Both the position numbers and the translations under genes were made by a program. A stretch of 64,000 bases of DNA from positions 3,616,924 through 3,680,923 of the forward strand of contig OZ020616.1 of NCBI GenBank assembly GCA_963971575.1. The letters run 5' to 3'. Below are positions 55,501-64,000 of the stretch, piece after piece. Position 1 is the first letter of the stretch. Every line of letters begins with the position of its first letter. The DNA is from Liopterus haemorrhoidalis (Eukaryota > Arthropoda > Insecta > Coleoptera > Dytiscidae). The notes under the pieces are model-generated. The model ran no database searches and was not told the DNA's origin. It saw only the letters and a list, made by a program, of their open reading frames with translations.

Positions 55501-58500
55501 AGTTGCGTTCACAGCTCTAAAATTAGTCGACTATGCATTGTGCATTGTGGATTAGTAGACAGTTTTAACGTATAAAGCAGCGTTTGCAGCTATAATAAAT
55601 AATGCGTAACGAATGTTGTGACATCTATGTTTTTTAAAACCAACTCCAATGGAATGGAATAAATGCAATTTTGTGGCGTTTTACGAACCCTCCATCAGCG
55701 AGGTCGTTACTTCTTACTAAATTTGAATAACAAAATTATAACCACAACTACATTATTTTTCGTTTCACGTTTTCCGAAATTTGTTGAAATTTGTGATACA
55801 GTATTTTTTAGGTTATGTAAAGAAAGATAGCTAATATGTGCTTATATGTCTCTCATTAAAATAACGCACTATCTACAAATTTTGGAAAGTATTTACAATC
55901 AACAAGACATAGTGCATTAAATTTAAAGCTGTGAACGGTCGCTTGCGTTACCATATGACAAACTTAGTGACAATCAATAGTGCACAAGTCATACAGTCTG
56001 TTCCAAACGGTTAAGCGGAACTAGATTTTGCAATCTAGTTACTTTCATCGTTTAAATCGTGCCTTTCGGCCGTTTTGTTTAAGCTTTGTAAATCATACTT
56101 ACAATAAACATTTTTTGGTTAAGGTTAATATCATTTTAAAATGTCATTTTCTTTATATTTTGATTTTTTGTGTCATTCTTAATGCAAATTTCTCATTTAT
56201 TTAATTTTTTGTCATTAAAATATCTAAAAAAAATATTTAATTTTGACATATGTCATTCGTTTCCATGGTTTCATTGTTGGAATTTTAAATTTTGACATCA
56301 TAACGTGAAAAATGAAATAACCCCAGCAAGGTCCCTTCTCGTGACAACCTAAAAGAACTAAATTCCCATTTAGTTCCGCTTAACCGTTTGGAACAGACTG
56401 TATAATATAGTCTATTAATTTTAGAGCCCTAAATGCAGCTTTATCATCCATCTTCACATAACTCTTTGTGACGAAAGATTAAAAAAAAAAATGCAAAAAA
56501 TGTACCTATACATTTATTTATAACTAAAAATTTATCATAACTACTGAATGGATATTAAAAATTCTTTCAATTCTGAAGCGTATAAATCGTGTACCAACAT
56601 TGGCACTGACGAAATCTATGTAGTCGCTAATAATTTCAAGAAAATACGTTCAATATGAACGGAGAACATGGATTTCATTTTACCTGCGCGCACAAATTTA
56701 ATTATAAGTTTAGAACTACTGAGCAGATAACCTGAGCATAACCGAAAACCTGACCAGATGATGTATTTACAGATAGAAAAAATCAGCTGTGGCCACCACA
56801 GGACAGACCGCCATCACAAAGTACTTGCATAAAATACATTCTAGCAGCAGAGTAGAAATAACTTGGCCTAATATTTTCTAACAGAGATATTATTTATCAT
56901 GACCATGGAAACGTTACATATAAGTATGAAAAAATAGAAAGATGGAAAATTTCCAAAAATTTTTCAATTTTTTTTCGTTTTATCGAAAAATGTCTCAAAT
57001 AACAGTTGTTAGTTATTGCATTTATAGCAACTTTTGTTAAATAAATTTTTAAATGTCAAAATCGGTATAATAACAATACCTCCCTTATATATGTTGGCGG
57101 TCGGTAAAAAACGTATTAAAGTCGGATCAGCAGTTTTCGAGTGAAAAGCGCACATACGGACAGACAGAGAGACGTTACCTTATATAGTATATAGAGAGAT
57201 TAAATACTAAAAGGCCTGCCAGAGTTTAAACATTTAATACTTTATAAACGAAATCGTAACAAAAATGTGTTTCAGTTTGAAATAGCTGAATGAAAATTGA
57301 TTCAAATTAAAATAGGCACAATAGATATAGTTAAAATTAAAACAAAACATAATTTTAATTCATTTTCTATTAAGCTTTTTAGATTTTAATAATAAATGAT
57401 GAAACGGCGTAGCATAGGGCTGTCCAACCGTATTCCGTAAAAATATATAAGCAAAAAATTTACTTACTCGTCCATACATAGCAATTAATTCTGCAGAGTT
57501 TGGTATTAGAATATCATGTAAGTATTCTTCCAGCACGGCACTGAGTGATGTAAAATGTTCAATTCTTTTCTTATCTTCTTTTAAATCACCATAATCTGCA
57601 ATACATTATAATTTAACACTGCTCCGACTCAAAGTTATTACAATTTATTGTAACAACTTGTTTTAGTTTAATCTGAGAATGATAAGCTTTAATATAAAAA
57701 TGTACAAAATGATTTAAATGAGACTAAAGTCTGTATACAACTTTTTACTTTCACATATACATTACCTATATATTTCAATAATGAGTTTTCGGCAAATGAG
57801 TACAAAGTAATATAATAATAAATTATATTTTCCTACGACTGATATGGAACCGTTTCATTTCGATATTTTTAATTGACAGGTAATTATCTTAATCCCGCAT
57901 GCTATTATCATTGCCATTAAACGCGTGTAGGGGGTTTAAGAATAAATTCGCACCAATGCGCATGTGTAGCGGTGTGGGAATTTTCATTCCCATACCACAT
58001 GCGCGTTACGCAAATTAAGGCTGGCATGTGCAACTTCCAAAAGACCGAGCACCGGATAGCATTCTGAAATACATTCGCGAGCCAGAACTTTTTAAGGATC
58101 TTTTTATTTAGAATCATCAGTTTTTTTTTCTTCTCTAAATTACTTGACTAAAATTGTTTTTATTATAGGAAAATAAAACATTCTAAATTTTCTAAACTAT
58201 ACAAAAATTATATATGAGTTCATAATATTCATAAAAAACACAAGAAGAAACAAATTATAATGTATAAATATTGTTAAATAAGAACAAAATGTTTATTTAA
58301 TTTTAATGGGACGGTTGGAACTCCATATTGCTCACAAGTTTGTCAATGTTCGGGGAAACAACTGATGTAGCAACACGCAACGTGTTTTCTATGTGCGAAT
58401 CCATTATTCGCGTCCTGTTTTTGATTTAACGAACATCATCCTATAAAATAACTGCTCACATTTGTAAGTGCTTCCAAAGAGTAATTCGTAATTCTCTTCT

Positions 58501-61500
58501 GAGCAAAAGCTGTGAGTTTCAGCAATTTGTAAACTAGGAAGTATGTACTGTAAAGGGTATGAGTAACACGCTCTAGTTGATAGCGAGTCAAGTAGAGATA
58601 TCAACACCGGGAGACGCGGGAACGCGAGATTTCAGGGAGTCGGGGTCAGGGAGTGATGAGCGAGAGATGAAACTGTGAAGCGTTGAATTTGATGGGATTA
58701 GATTTTTAATAAGAGTTGTGTGTGTGTTTATTTTTCCTAAAATATGATATGTATTAAACAGTATTTTAAACACAACATTTCAATATCAACAACCGAATCC
58801 CATACCTCTGAGGACCGCTACCCCTCAGAAGACGAAGGACGGGCGAATAGGGATACAACATCCACCCTGCCTAGCTGCAATTTTTGCAGACAACCCTTCC
58901 CGAGGATACTCAAACGCCGTATCTAGGTCGCCAATATAGCGGTGGCCGCCGAGGTGTTTAGTGGACTCATCACAGTACTTATAAAACTCAATTAGTGAAA
59001 TTTTTTTAATTTTTGGCTTAAAATCTGAGTTCTCTTGTAACTAAAGTAGTTCCATTTGCAGAGAATGTGGCGCTTGTTCCACATCAACATCAACCATTCA
59101 ACCGCATTTGATCTCTGGAAACAAAGATATACTCACGGGCCAGATTCAATGGAATTTTAGAAAGTTATCGCGGACCGATCAAAATGAAATAACGTCAGGC
59201 CCGCGGGTCGTAGATTGCACATGCATGTCCTAAGGCAACAGTATTAAATTTTCCATCTCTGTATCCTTTCTACCCGCTTGGCTACTATCCTATGCTGAGT
59301 TTATCCTGCCAATGACACGAGTAAACCGGACCTTATACATTTGGCAATTTTAATAACATTTTTTATTAGTTACCATAAACCCTGTCACAAAATTTTCAAA
59401 AAATTTCCACAAGATGCTTTAAGATATTTTAATTTTCTTTTAGTACATTATATATAGATGTATTTTAAACAAGAAACACCAACAGATGAAAATGTTTTTA
59501 ATATGGAGAAGTCTTTTAACTACCAAAATGACAGGGTGTGTGCTATACGTTCACGAGAAGCACATGAGAAATATCCGTGGTTCCAAAAGGGCCATTAGCC
59601 TGCATTAGTTATTGTTCAGCTATGTCGGTGCCATTAACCTTAATTTTGGCGAAAAAGGGTTAAAAACATCAGCCAGAATCTACCAGGAAACCGTTTTGAA
59701 GTCGACAGTTAAAAAACTGTTCTCATTTTCGTTGGTTACCAGCGAAGCTTACAGCAAGATACAGTGCCCGTTCATAAAGCGAAGACTATGTAGCAATGAC
59801 TTAAAAACAATATACCGAACTTCATTCCCATTGCTGATTGGCCGTCTAGTAGCTCTGACCTCAACTCTCTGGACTTCTCCCTGTAGTTTGTGCTTCAGGA
59901 CATGGCCTGCAAGAAAAGATCCTAATATCGCTAGTTTGAAGCGCTCCCTGATGAAATCAGCGGAGAATTTTCGTGTAGAAACTCTTCGTAATTCTGTTGA
60001 CGACTGGCCGCAGAAATGGTCATTTCGAAAACTGATTGGTGTTTCATGTTTAAAATACATAAAAGTATACAGACAGATTAAATCAAAGAACGCAAAAATA
60101 TAAATTGGTACTCAAAGGGTTACATTGCAGTGCGGTTGTAGTTATACAGATAATTAAGAGATGTAGTTTACTTAAGCATTGTTATATGTGAAAGTATGTA
60201 CACTGCTGAGTTCCTTTTATTAACTTAATGATGTGATACAATGATGATACATATAAAAAACAAACAACTCAAGTGTATTGTTAGTCTCGCTTTAAGTATT
60301 ACGATCTGTGAATCCAACTTAAAACAATAAAAAATCAAACGTGCAGCAAAAAAAATTCAAAAAAGACAATTACGTTAAAAAAATACTGATTTAAGTTTAC
60401 TTCTTTTACAAACGATACTTCAAAATGGTTATTCTGAAAAGAAAAACAGTTGTAGAATATGTGTACCTATAAAAAAAACTACTTTAAAATGTATACAAAT
60501 AAATTGTTATATTCCGGGATTACATAACAATTTATGTATTTTATTTTATTTTAATTAAGATGGCAATAATTTTAGGTCAAAATTCTGGACGGGAACTCAT
60601 AGACGGGGGGTGGGGGGTGGGGGGTTGATTATTTAAATATAATTGTTTAATTTCCAATCACAGATAATTAACTCATATTATTAAAAATCACAGTATTTCT
60701 TAAATGAATTCAAAATTTCTTCATTAAAATTAAAATTCGCACAGTTTTCTTCATAATTAACTGTAATCAGTAATATTGCTTTTAATGTGTCTACATCAAG
60801 TTAAGTCTTGTCACTTGTCCAAAAGCTGTTCATTAAGGAAAATACCCTTTCGGAAATTTTTTTTAGTTCATGTTTTGTAAAAATAATACGGGACAATTCG
60901 GTACAAATATTGCCTCCGAAAAGATTCGGGACGCAAGGCGGAAATTCCAGAACTTAATTCGACTTTTGGCAATGAAGCACCATCAAGGACTACTGTTTAT
61001 CGATGGTTTGCCGACTTTAATCGTGGTCGTAGTTCGCTTGAAGACGAATTTCGTGAAGGTCATCCAAAATCGGTTGTTGTTCCGGAAAACATTGATGCTG
61101 TGCTGCAAGATCATCATGTGACTTATCGTAAGATTAAGGTACCCTTAGGCATTAGTGGGACCAGCATATATTGACTATTGCATGAACATTTGATCCCACA
61201 TAATTTAACAATTGCAGTGGAAAAAGCCTCAATCGGAGCAGAGCTGGCGCTAGCTCTTCTGGCGCCAAGGCCAAACCCGCTAGACTGCGCCCTTTTTTAG
61301 CACGAAAAGAGGAGTTTAGGTGCTCGCAATCTTATTTTAAATATATTCTTTTGATTTAGATGGTTGCAATTTAAATATTTTAACATTTTAACCGAATACT
61401 AGTTATGGTTAAGTAAATTTGCTAATAGAGTGGTACCTTGACTTACAAATCTCTCAATATACGAACATTTCGAGATACAAACTATTTTCATATCCTATTT

Positions 61501-64000
61501 TGACCTCTAGATACGAACCGTGATGTTTTTCTTTTCAAATGAGTTAAAGCCTGTTTACATTATACCTTTTTAAACTATTTTCCCTAGTACTAAAAACAGG
61601 CTACTAATATGCTACTACTACAGGCAACAAATCGAAAACTCTTGAGCTACAAAACCAGACACAAGAAAGTTGTCCTTTTTTACAATTTAATGGAAGATGA
61701 TTTTCATACTGATCATGTAAAACAGAATATTTTATAAATAAAAATTAATATGCAATGGTGTACAAAATGCATGTTTATAGTGAAAAAATGTTCCTTCTCA
61801 CTCATTCTCAATTTCTTTGCGTTTTCTTCATTTAGTTAAGAATAGTTTTTTTTTTTAATTTTTTTGATTTTCTTTATGATTTTTAGGGTTTTGTAGGTAT
61901 GACCAAAAAACCCTTATACCGTCATTTTGTCGTCTGTCTGTCTGTCTGTTCGGTAAAAATTATAGCCAAACGGCTAAACCTAGAGAGTTGAAATTTGGCA
62001 TGCTTATACAACTCTTTGACCCGCACATAGGAAAAATACTAAAACATCTAAAAAACATATCCCCCTAAAAATATAAACAAATATGTGCTCATCGAAAAAA
62101 AAAATATTTTTTTATAATTCTGAGTAGGGTATCAAATGAAAGCCCTTGGTACGTGGATTAACGATCAAATTTTTATTTTTGCAAAATAAATTATTTTGAA
62201 GCGTTTTTTGCCAAAATTGTGCAAAAAATGTTTTGTCCCACACCCTGTAGCCCAGATGGTTTAAACTAAAAATCTGAAAAAATTCTAAGTAATGTACATT
62301 GGTGTGAACCGGAATAGTTCAACAGGAATTTTTGATCAGATTAGGTTTTTGGAAAAAAACGCATTTTTTGTGATTTTTGGCTAATAATGTACACAAGTTA
62401 TAGCTTTGTAACACGCCACACTGGAACATGTATGCTGGTCTTGTGGTATTTGTCGCTGATTTTTCACCCAAGTAACCCGATCCGAAAGGGATCGAACCCT
62501 GTGAGAAGAGACTATATTATTTTTTGTTTTTTTTTTTAATTTTAATATTGTTTAAATTATTTTTTCAAAATTCTAGTAATATTTTGGCAAATGTTGCATT
62601 TAATTTTTAAAAGCGTAAATTTAATAGCCAGTGGAAATTATTTAAATTATAATTTAATTCTGTTTCAATGTACACGAAATCAGAGGGGCGGAACTTATAA
62701 CAACCAATGGAAGCCATAGGCGCAATTTTTAAAATTCTTAATGAACCTTATAAAAAAAATACTGCACATATTTAGAAACCTAAATAATGGTATTAGGCGT
62801 TCGAATTAAAATTAACAGAAAAAATATTTTAATATAAAATTTGTTTTCGCATCCAAAATAATCATCATTCACTTACTAAATACCTGCAAAACGCTGAAAT
62901 GTGTGAAAATTCACACTTCACATCAATTTTTTAATCTGGGAATGGATTAATTGATTTAAGATATAATAGAAAATTGGATTTCTAGATACATACTTTTTAA
63001 GATACAAACCGCGGTCAGGAACAAATTAAGTTTGTAAGTCAAGGTGCCATTGTATATCTAAATGTGCCACCAAAATCAGTTATAAATGTTTTCAGATGTG
63101 TAAGGATATTATTATATAATCAATAAATGTGCAAATATTTCAACTCAATTTTATATTTAATATGTATAAGATTGATATAGAAATGAAAATTAATAATTTT
63201 GATCTAAATAAAAATAGAAAAACTTGTATATTTAAGCGTTTGTTTTGGCGCCCCTAAGAGCTAGCGCCCTGGGCCTGTGCCCCTATCGCCCTTGCTTTTC
63301 ACCGCAGCTGAATCGGAATGGAAAAAGTGCTTCTAAAATTGGTTCAAACGTAAAGTGTATTGATCATTATGGAGAATATTTTGAAACAATAAAGCCACTT
63401 TTGTTGATAAATAATTGTTTTTGATCTCAAATCCCGAAATATAAAAGGTAACCCTTGTACTATTTATGTTAATAACAACTAATAATATAATTATTTACAA
63501 ACAGTAAGGTGTTTTTGTAAAACAATTATAAAATATTCAGTATAGTGTCAGTGGTAGTCCAAATACTCAACCTTTGTTCCTTTAAGGTTGACTTTTATGA
63601 TCCTGAACCTTACGTAGCTACATCGGAAAGGTAAGATCTTTTTACTACTCTAAATATTTCTACTTTTGCTCGAAGACGAACAGAATAAAACTGTCTTTCC
63701 AAACGCCGTGAGCAGTTTACATCCTATATAACTTAACAAGTATTAATTCAATAAGTAATAAATAAATTAAAATAAAACACTTACGTGACATAAGATCTCG
63801 AAATTTTCTGTAACCCGTTTTAGTGTAGTAACTCTTTACGAGATCTCCTCCATTTTGTAACTTTATAACGATTCTTGATAATAATCGGGCAGCATCAGGT
63901 ATTACTTTGGGTGCGACTCTTTTTATATTTGGACATTCCTTTTTATGTATAGTCCAGGCTTCTTTTTGACAGACTCGTCCGCAGTAATGTACATAGTGGC
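49524..64000 (-). CDS. SMYD3: SMYD3-like SET/MYND lysine methyltransferase (5' end beyond window)
   Basis: Exons on the minus strand are 64000-63785, 57595-57468, 55312-55136, 55065-54762, 52186-52023 and 49758-49524. The first holds most of the MYND zinc finger (HYVHYCGRVCQKEAWTIHKK). Later exons give the SET core (MCVNSFNILDPEM, IIDHSCNPNALAVFQGN, DWNQVFITYVDLLDTPEE) and the post-SET Cys cluster (YYFLCQCSLC). The C-terminal helical repeats follow (LHPLNILHVKTLDMTFEACI; SITHGKNHALYKESLLPLL). Human SMYD3 has the same order, and it methylates histone and kinase lysines using S-adenosylmethionine. Phases agree at every junction except that exon 52186-52023 carries one base too many at an A5 run (52140-52144), which shifts the frame. 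With four A residues the reading is continuous. The introns reach 6 kb and are packed with transposons. Confidence 0.88.
50341..50478 (-). repeat. tRNA-derived SINE
   Basis: On the minus strand, GCCGACCGGCGTAGCGTAGT then GGTTCGAATCCCG forms A and B boxes with tRNA spacing, followed by a non-tRNA tail that pairs with wording at 53510-53560. The ends cannot form an acceptor stem, so it is not a working tRNA. Confidence 0.75.
50501..51022. mobile_element. hAT-type MITE with 8-bp TSD
   Basis: The ends CAGGGCTTCGAACCGTTATT and GGTTCGAAGCCCTG are flanked by TTTAATTG on both sides (50493-50500 and 51023-51030). The subterminal regions repeat TTCGGTTC words. Confidence 0.88.
51166..51728. mobile_element. 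hAT-type MITE with 8-bp TSD
   Basis: It starts CAGTGGTACTCAACTTGGTC and ends GGTTGAGCACCCCTG. It is flanked by CTTTAGAC (51158-51165 and 51729-51736). GTGGGCGGTAGG blocks recur near both ends. Confidence 0.88.
52205..52620 (+). pseudogene. Degenerate LINE reverse transcriptase (RTE-like)
   Basis: Broken plus-strand frames read TGLQINIVKTKTK, IGETIEHVDDFETMGSLSRS, NEKELDHRVTQALNQ and LLNGEILSVFKYGSQTWKLT, the palm-to-thumb region of a LINE reverse transcriptase. There are several stops and frameshifts. Confidence 0.65.
53332..53560 (+). repeat. tRNA-derived SINE followed by an inverted partial copy
   Basis: The head GCCGACCGGCGTAGCTTAGT and TCGGGTTCGAATCGCG is followed by a body (CAGAATATAGAATTATCCTG). 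An inverted copy of that body follows (CAGGACAATTCTATATTCTG), ending in GCCTGAACG. Two SINEs therefore lie tail to tail. Confidence 0.7.
53600..54757 (-). mobile_element. HINE family A copy, truncated and twice interrupted
   Basis: From about 53609 (CCTGATCAAAATTTTTTGCT) to the terminus at 54757 it parallels 6585-7081. It is interrupted by a tandem MITE pair (53821-54429) and by a short LINE-like 3' tail (about 54599-54718, ending AATAAATAAATAAAAATAAA). Its terminus abuts the donor site of a SMYD3 exon. Confidence 0.75.
53821..54429. mobile_element. Tandem pair of roughly 300-bp MITEs
   Basis: Copies 53821-54119 and 54129-54429 lie in the same orientation and are almost identical. Each is bounded by AAGC(G/T)GTTCAC and TTTTGTAAGAACA-type inverted ends. 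A short spacer (TTAAGTACA) separates them. Confidence 0.85.
55504..55945. mobile_element. TIR MITE (GCGTTCACAGCT type)
   Basis: The left end is GTTGCGTTCACAGCTCTAAA and the right end, inverted, is TTTAAAGCTGTGAACGGTCGC. It is non-coding and lies in a SMYD3 intron. Confidence 0.6.
55994..56400. mobile_element. Tc1/mariner-like MITE
   Basis: The ends CAGTCTGTTCCAAACGGTTA and TAACCGTTTGGAACAGACTG are perfect or nearly so, with TA on both sides. It is the sister of 33043-33449. Confidence 0.87.
56774..57110 (-). mobile_element. HINE family B, internally deleted copy
   Basis: Read on the minus strand, it begins ACCGACCGCCAACATATATA and ends with the CTGTGGTGGCCACAG hairpin (56786-56800). The microsatellite part and flanks are deleted relative to 35467-36112. 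Confidence 0.75.
58317..58530 (-). pseudogene. hAT transposase C-terminal remnant (ZBED/GTF2IRD2-like)
   Basis: The minus strand reads LLFGSTYKCEQLFYRMMFVK, then after a frame change RIMDSHIENTLRVATSVVS and NIDKLVSNMEF. This is the dimerisation end of a hAT transposase of the ZBED5/GTF2IRD2 type. It is broken. Confidence 0.7.
59480..60070 (+). pseudogene. Degenerate Tc1/mariner transposase
   Basis: A 163-codon frame (59612-60103) and upstream wording (NYQNDRVCAIRSREAHEK) follow a mariner-type catalytic domain: FGEKGLKTSARIYQETVLKS near the start and SLKRSLMKSAENFRVETLRN then SVDDWPQK near the end. The catalytic aspartate region between them is scrambled by frameshifts. It is a fossil, not a host gene. 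Confidence 0.75.
60600..60627 (+). other. G-rich tract
   Basis: Three G6 runs separated by single T bases lie here, a sequence able to form a G-quadruplex. It sits in a SMYD3 intron on the non-template side. Confidence 0.6.
60870..61215 (+). pseudogene. mariner transposase, N-terminal half
   Basis: After a frameshift near 60950 the plus strand reads ELNSTFGNEAPSRTTVYRWF, then ADFNRGRSSLEDEFREGHPK and SVVVPENIDAVLQDHHVTYR. It stops being open near 61170. The matching C terminus lies 2.1 kb downstream at 63300. Confidence 0.8.
61225..63297. mobile_element. Insertion block splitting a mariner
   Basis: It is bounded by inverted words (GCTGGCGCTAGCTCTTCTGG at the left; CCCCTAAGAGCTAGCGCCCT at the right). 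This suggests a TIR element that landed in the mariner and later received the HINE at 61881-62926. Confidence 0.55.
61881..62926 (+). mobile_element. HINE family A, near-complete copy
   Basis: It starts TTTTAGGGTTTTGTAGGTAT, has a short GTCT run at 61931-61949, and ends with the inverted subterminal repeat (ATACCTGCAAAACGCTGAAA) and hairpin GTGTGAAAATTCACAC (62901-62916). It parallels 5910-7081 in reverse. Confidence 0.78.
63300..63440 (+). pseudogene. mariner transposase, C-terminal end
   Basis: TAAESEWKKCF, then NWFKRKVYCIDHYGEYFE is the typical mariner end (W-x-K-C ... C-I-x3-G-E-Y-F-E), with a stop inside. It completes the fragment at 60870-61215. Confidence 0.78.

Noticed and set aside
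58404..58607. A 67-codon minus-strand frame as an independent gene
   Set aside because: Its C-terminal half matches a hAT transposase, and the frame is broken downstream. It is recorded as a remnant.
59612..60103. A 163-codon open frame that could be a host gene
   Set aside because: Its start and end match a mariner-type transposase while the middle is scrambled. The length is fortuitous.

Overview
This looks like nuclear DNA from an insect or another arthropod. It is AT-rich. Its genes are split by GT-AG introns, and their products read as insect-like orthologues: sws/NTE, casein kinase II beta, a CTR copper transporter, BiP/Hsc70-3 and a SMYD3-like methyltransferase. Most of the rest is transposon-derived, including a Jockey-type LINE, mariner, pogo and hAT remnants, many inverted-repeat MITEs and two families of HINE-like (Helentron-derived) elements. 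The species is not identifiable by reading. No CRISPR arrays, operons, rRNA genes or convincing functional tRNA genes were seen. All splice sites were read by eye and checked only for reading-frame agreement.

Left part (1-11.9 kb): the first seven coding exons of sws lie on the minus strand, and the gene continues beyond the left edge. Its introns hold a HINE copy, a 0.7-kb foldback element and a 112-bp hAT MITE. From 11.9 to 21.7 kb there is no host gene. This stretch holds tandem TIR elements and an intact 4.37-kb Jockey LINE (two ORFs, 14-bp target duplication) nested inside a hAT-like element with an 8-bp target duplication. At 21.7-22.7 kb are three exons matching the 3' end of queuine tRNA-ribosyltransferase subunit 2, with no visible 5' part. 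Foldback elements and repeats follow.

Middle (26.4-38.7 kb): CkIIbeta (minus) and a CTR-family copper transporter (plus) are arranged head to head over a few hundred bases. The last intron of the transporter is 7.8 kb and carries a 1-kb TIR element with a MADF remnant, which itself contains a MITE, plus two internally deleted mariners. A four-exon gene for a 168-residue unrecognised protein lies at 37.3-38.7 kb.

Right part (41.5-64 kb): the BiP gene (658 residues, C-terminal KDEL) is complete. Its promoter holds a perfect heat-shock element, an ERSE-II and a consensus ERSE. From 49.5 kb to the right edge, a SMYD3-like SET/MYND gene on the minus strand has TE-filled introns. Its penultimate exon has an apparent +1 frameshift at an A5 run, which is either an assembly error or a real lesion.

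The host genes are unrelated housekeeping genes and form no pathway. The most unusual content is the TE architecture: nested insertions with readable target duplications, long near-perfect palindromes that could give double-stranded RNA, and two HINE families with subterminal inverted repeats, 3' hairpins and GTCT microsatellites.
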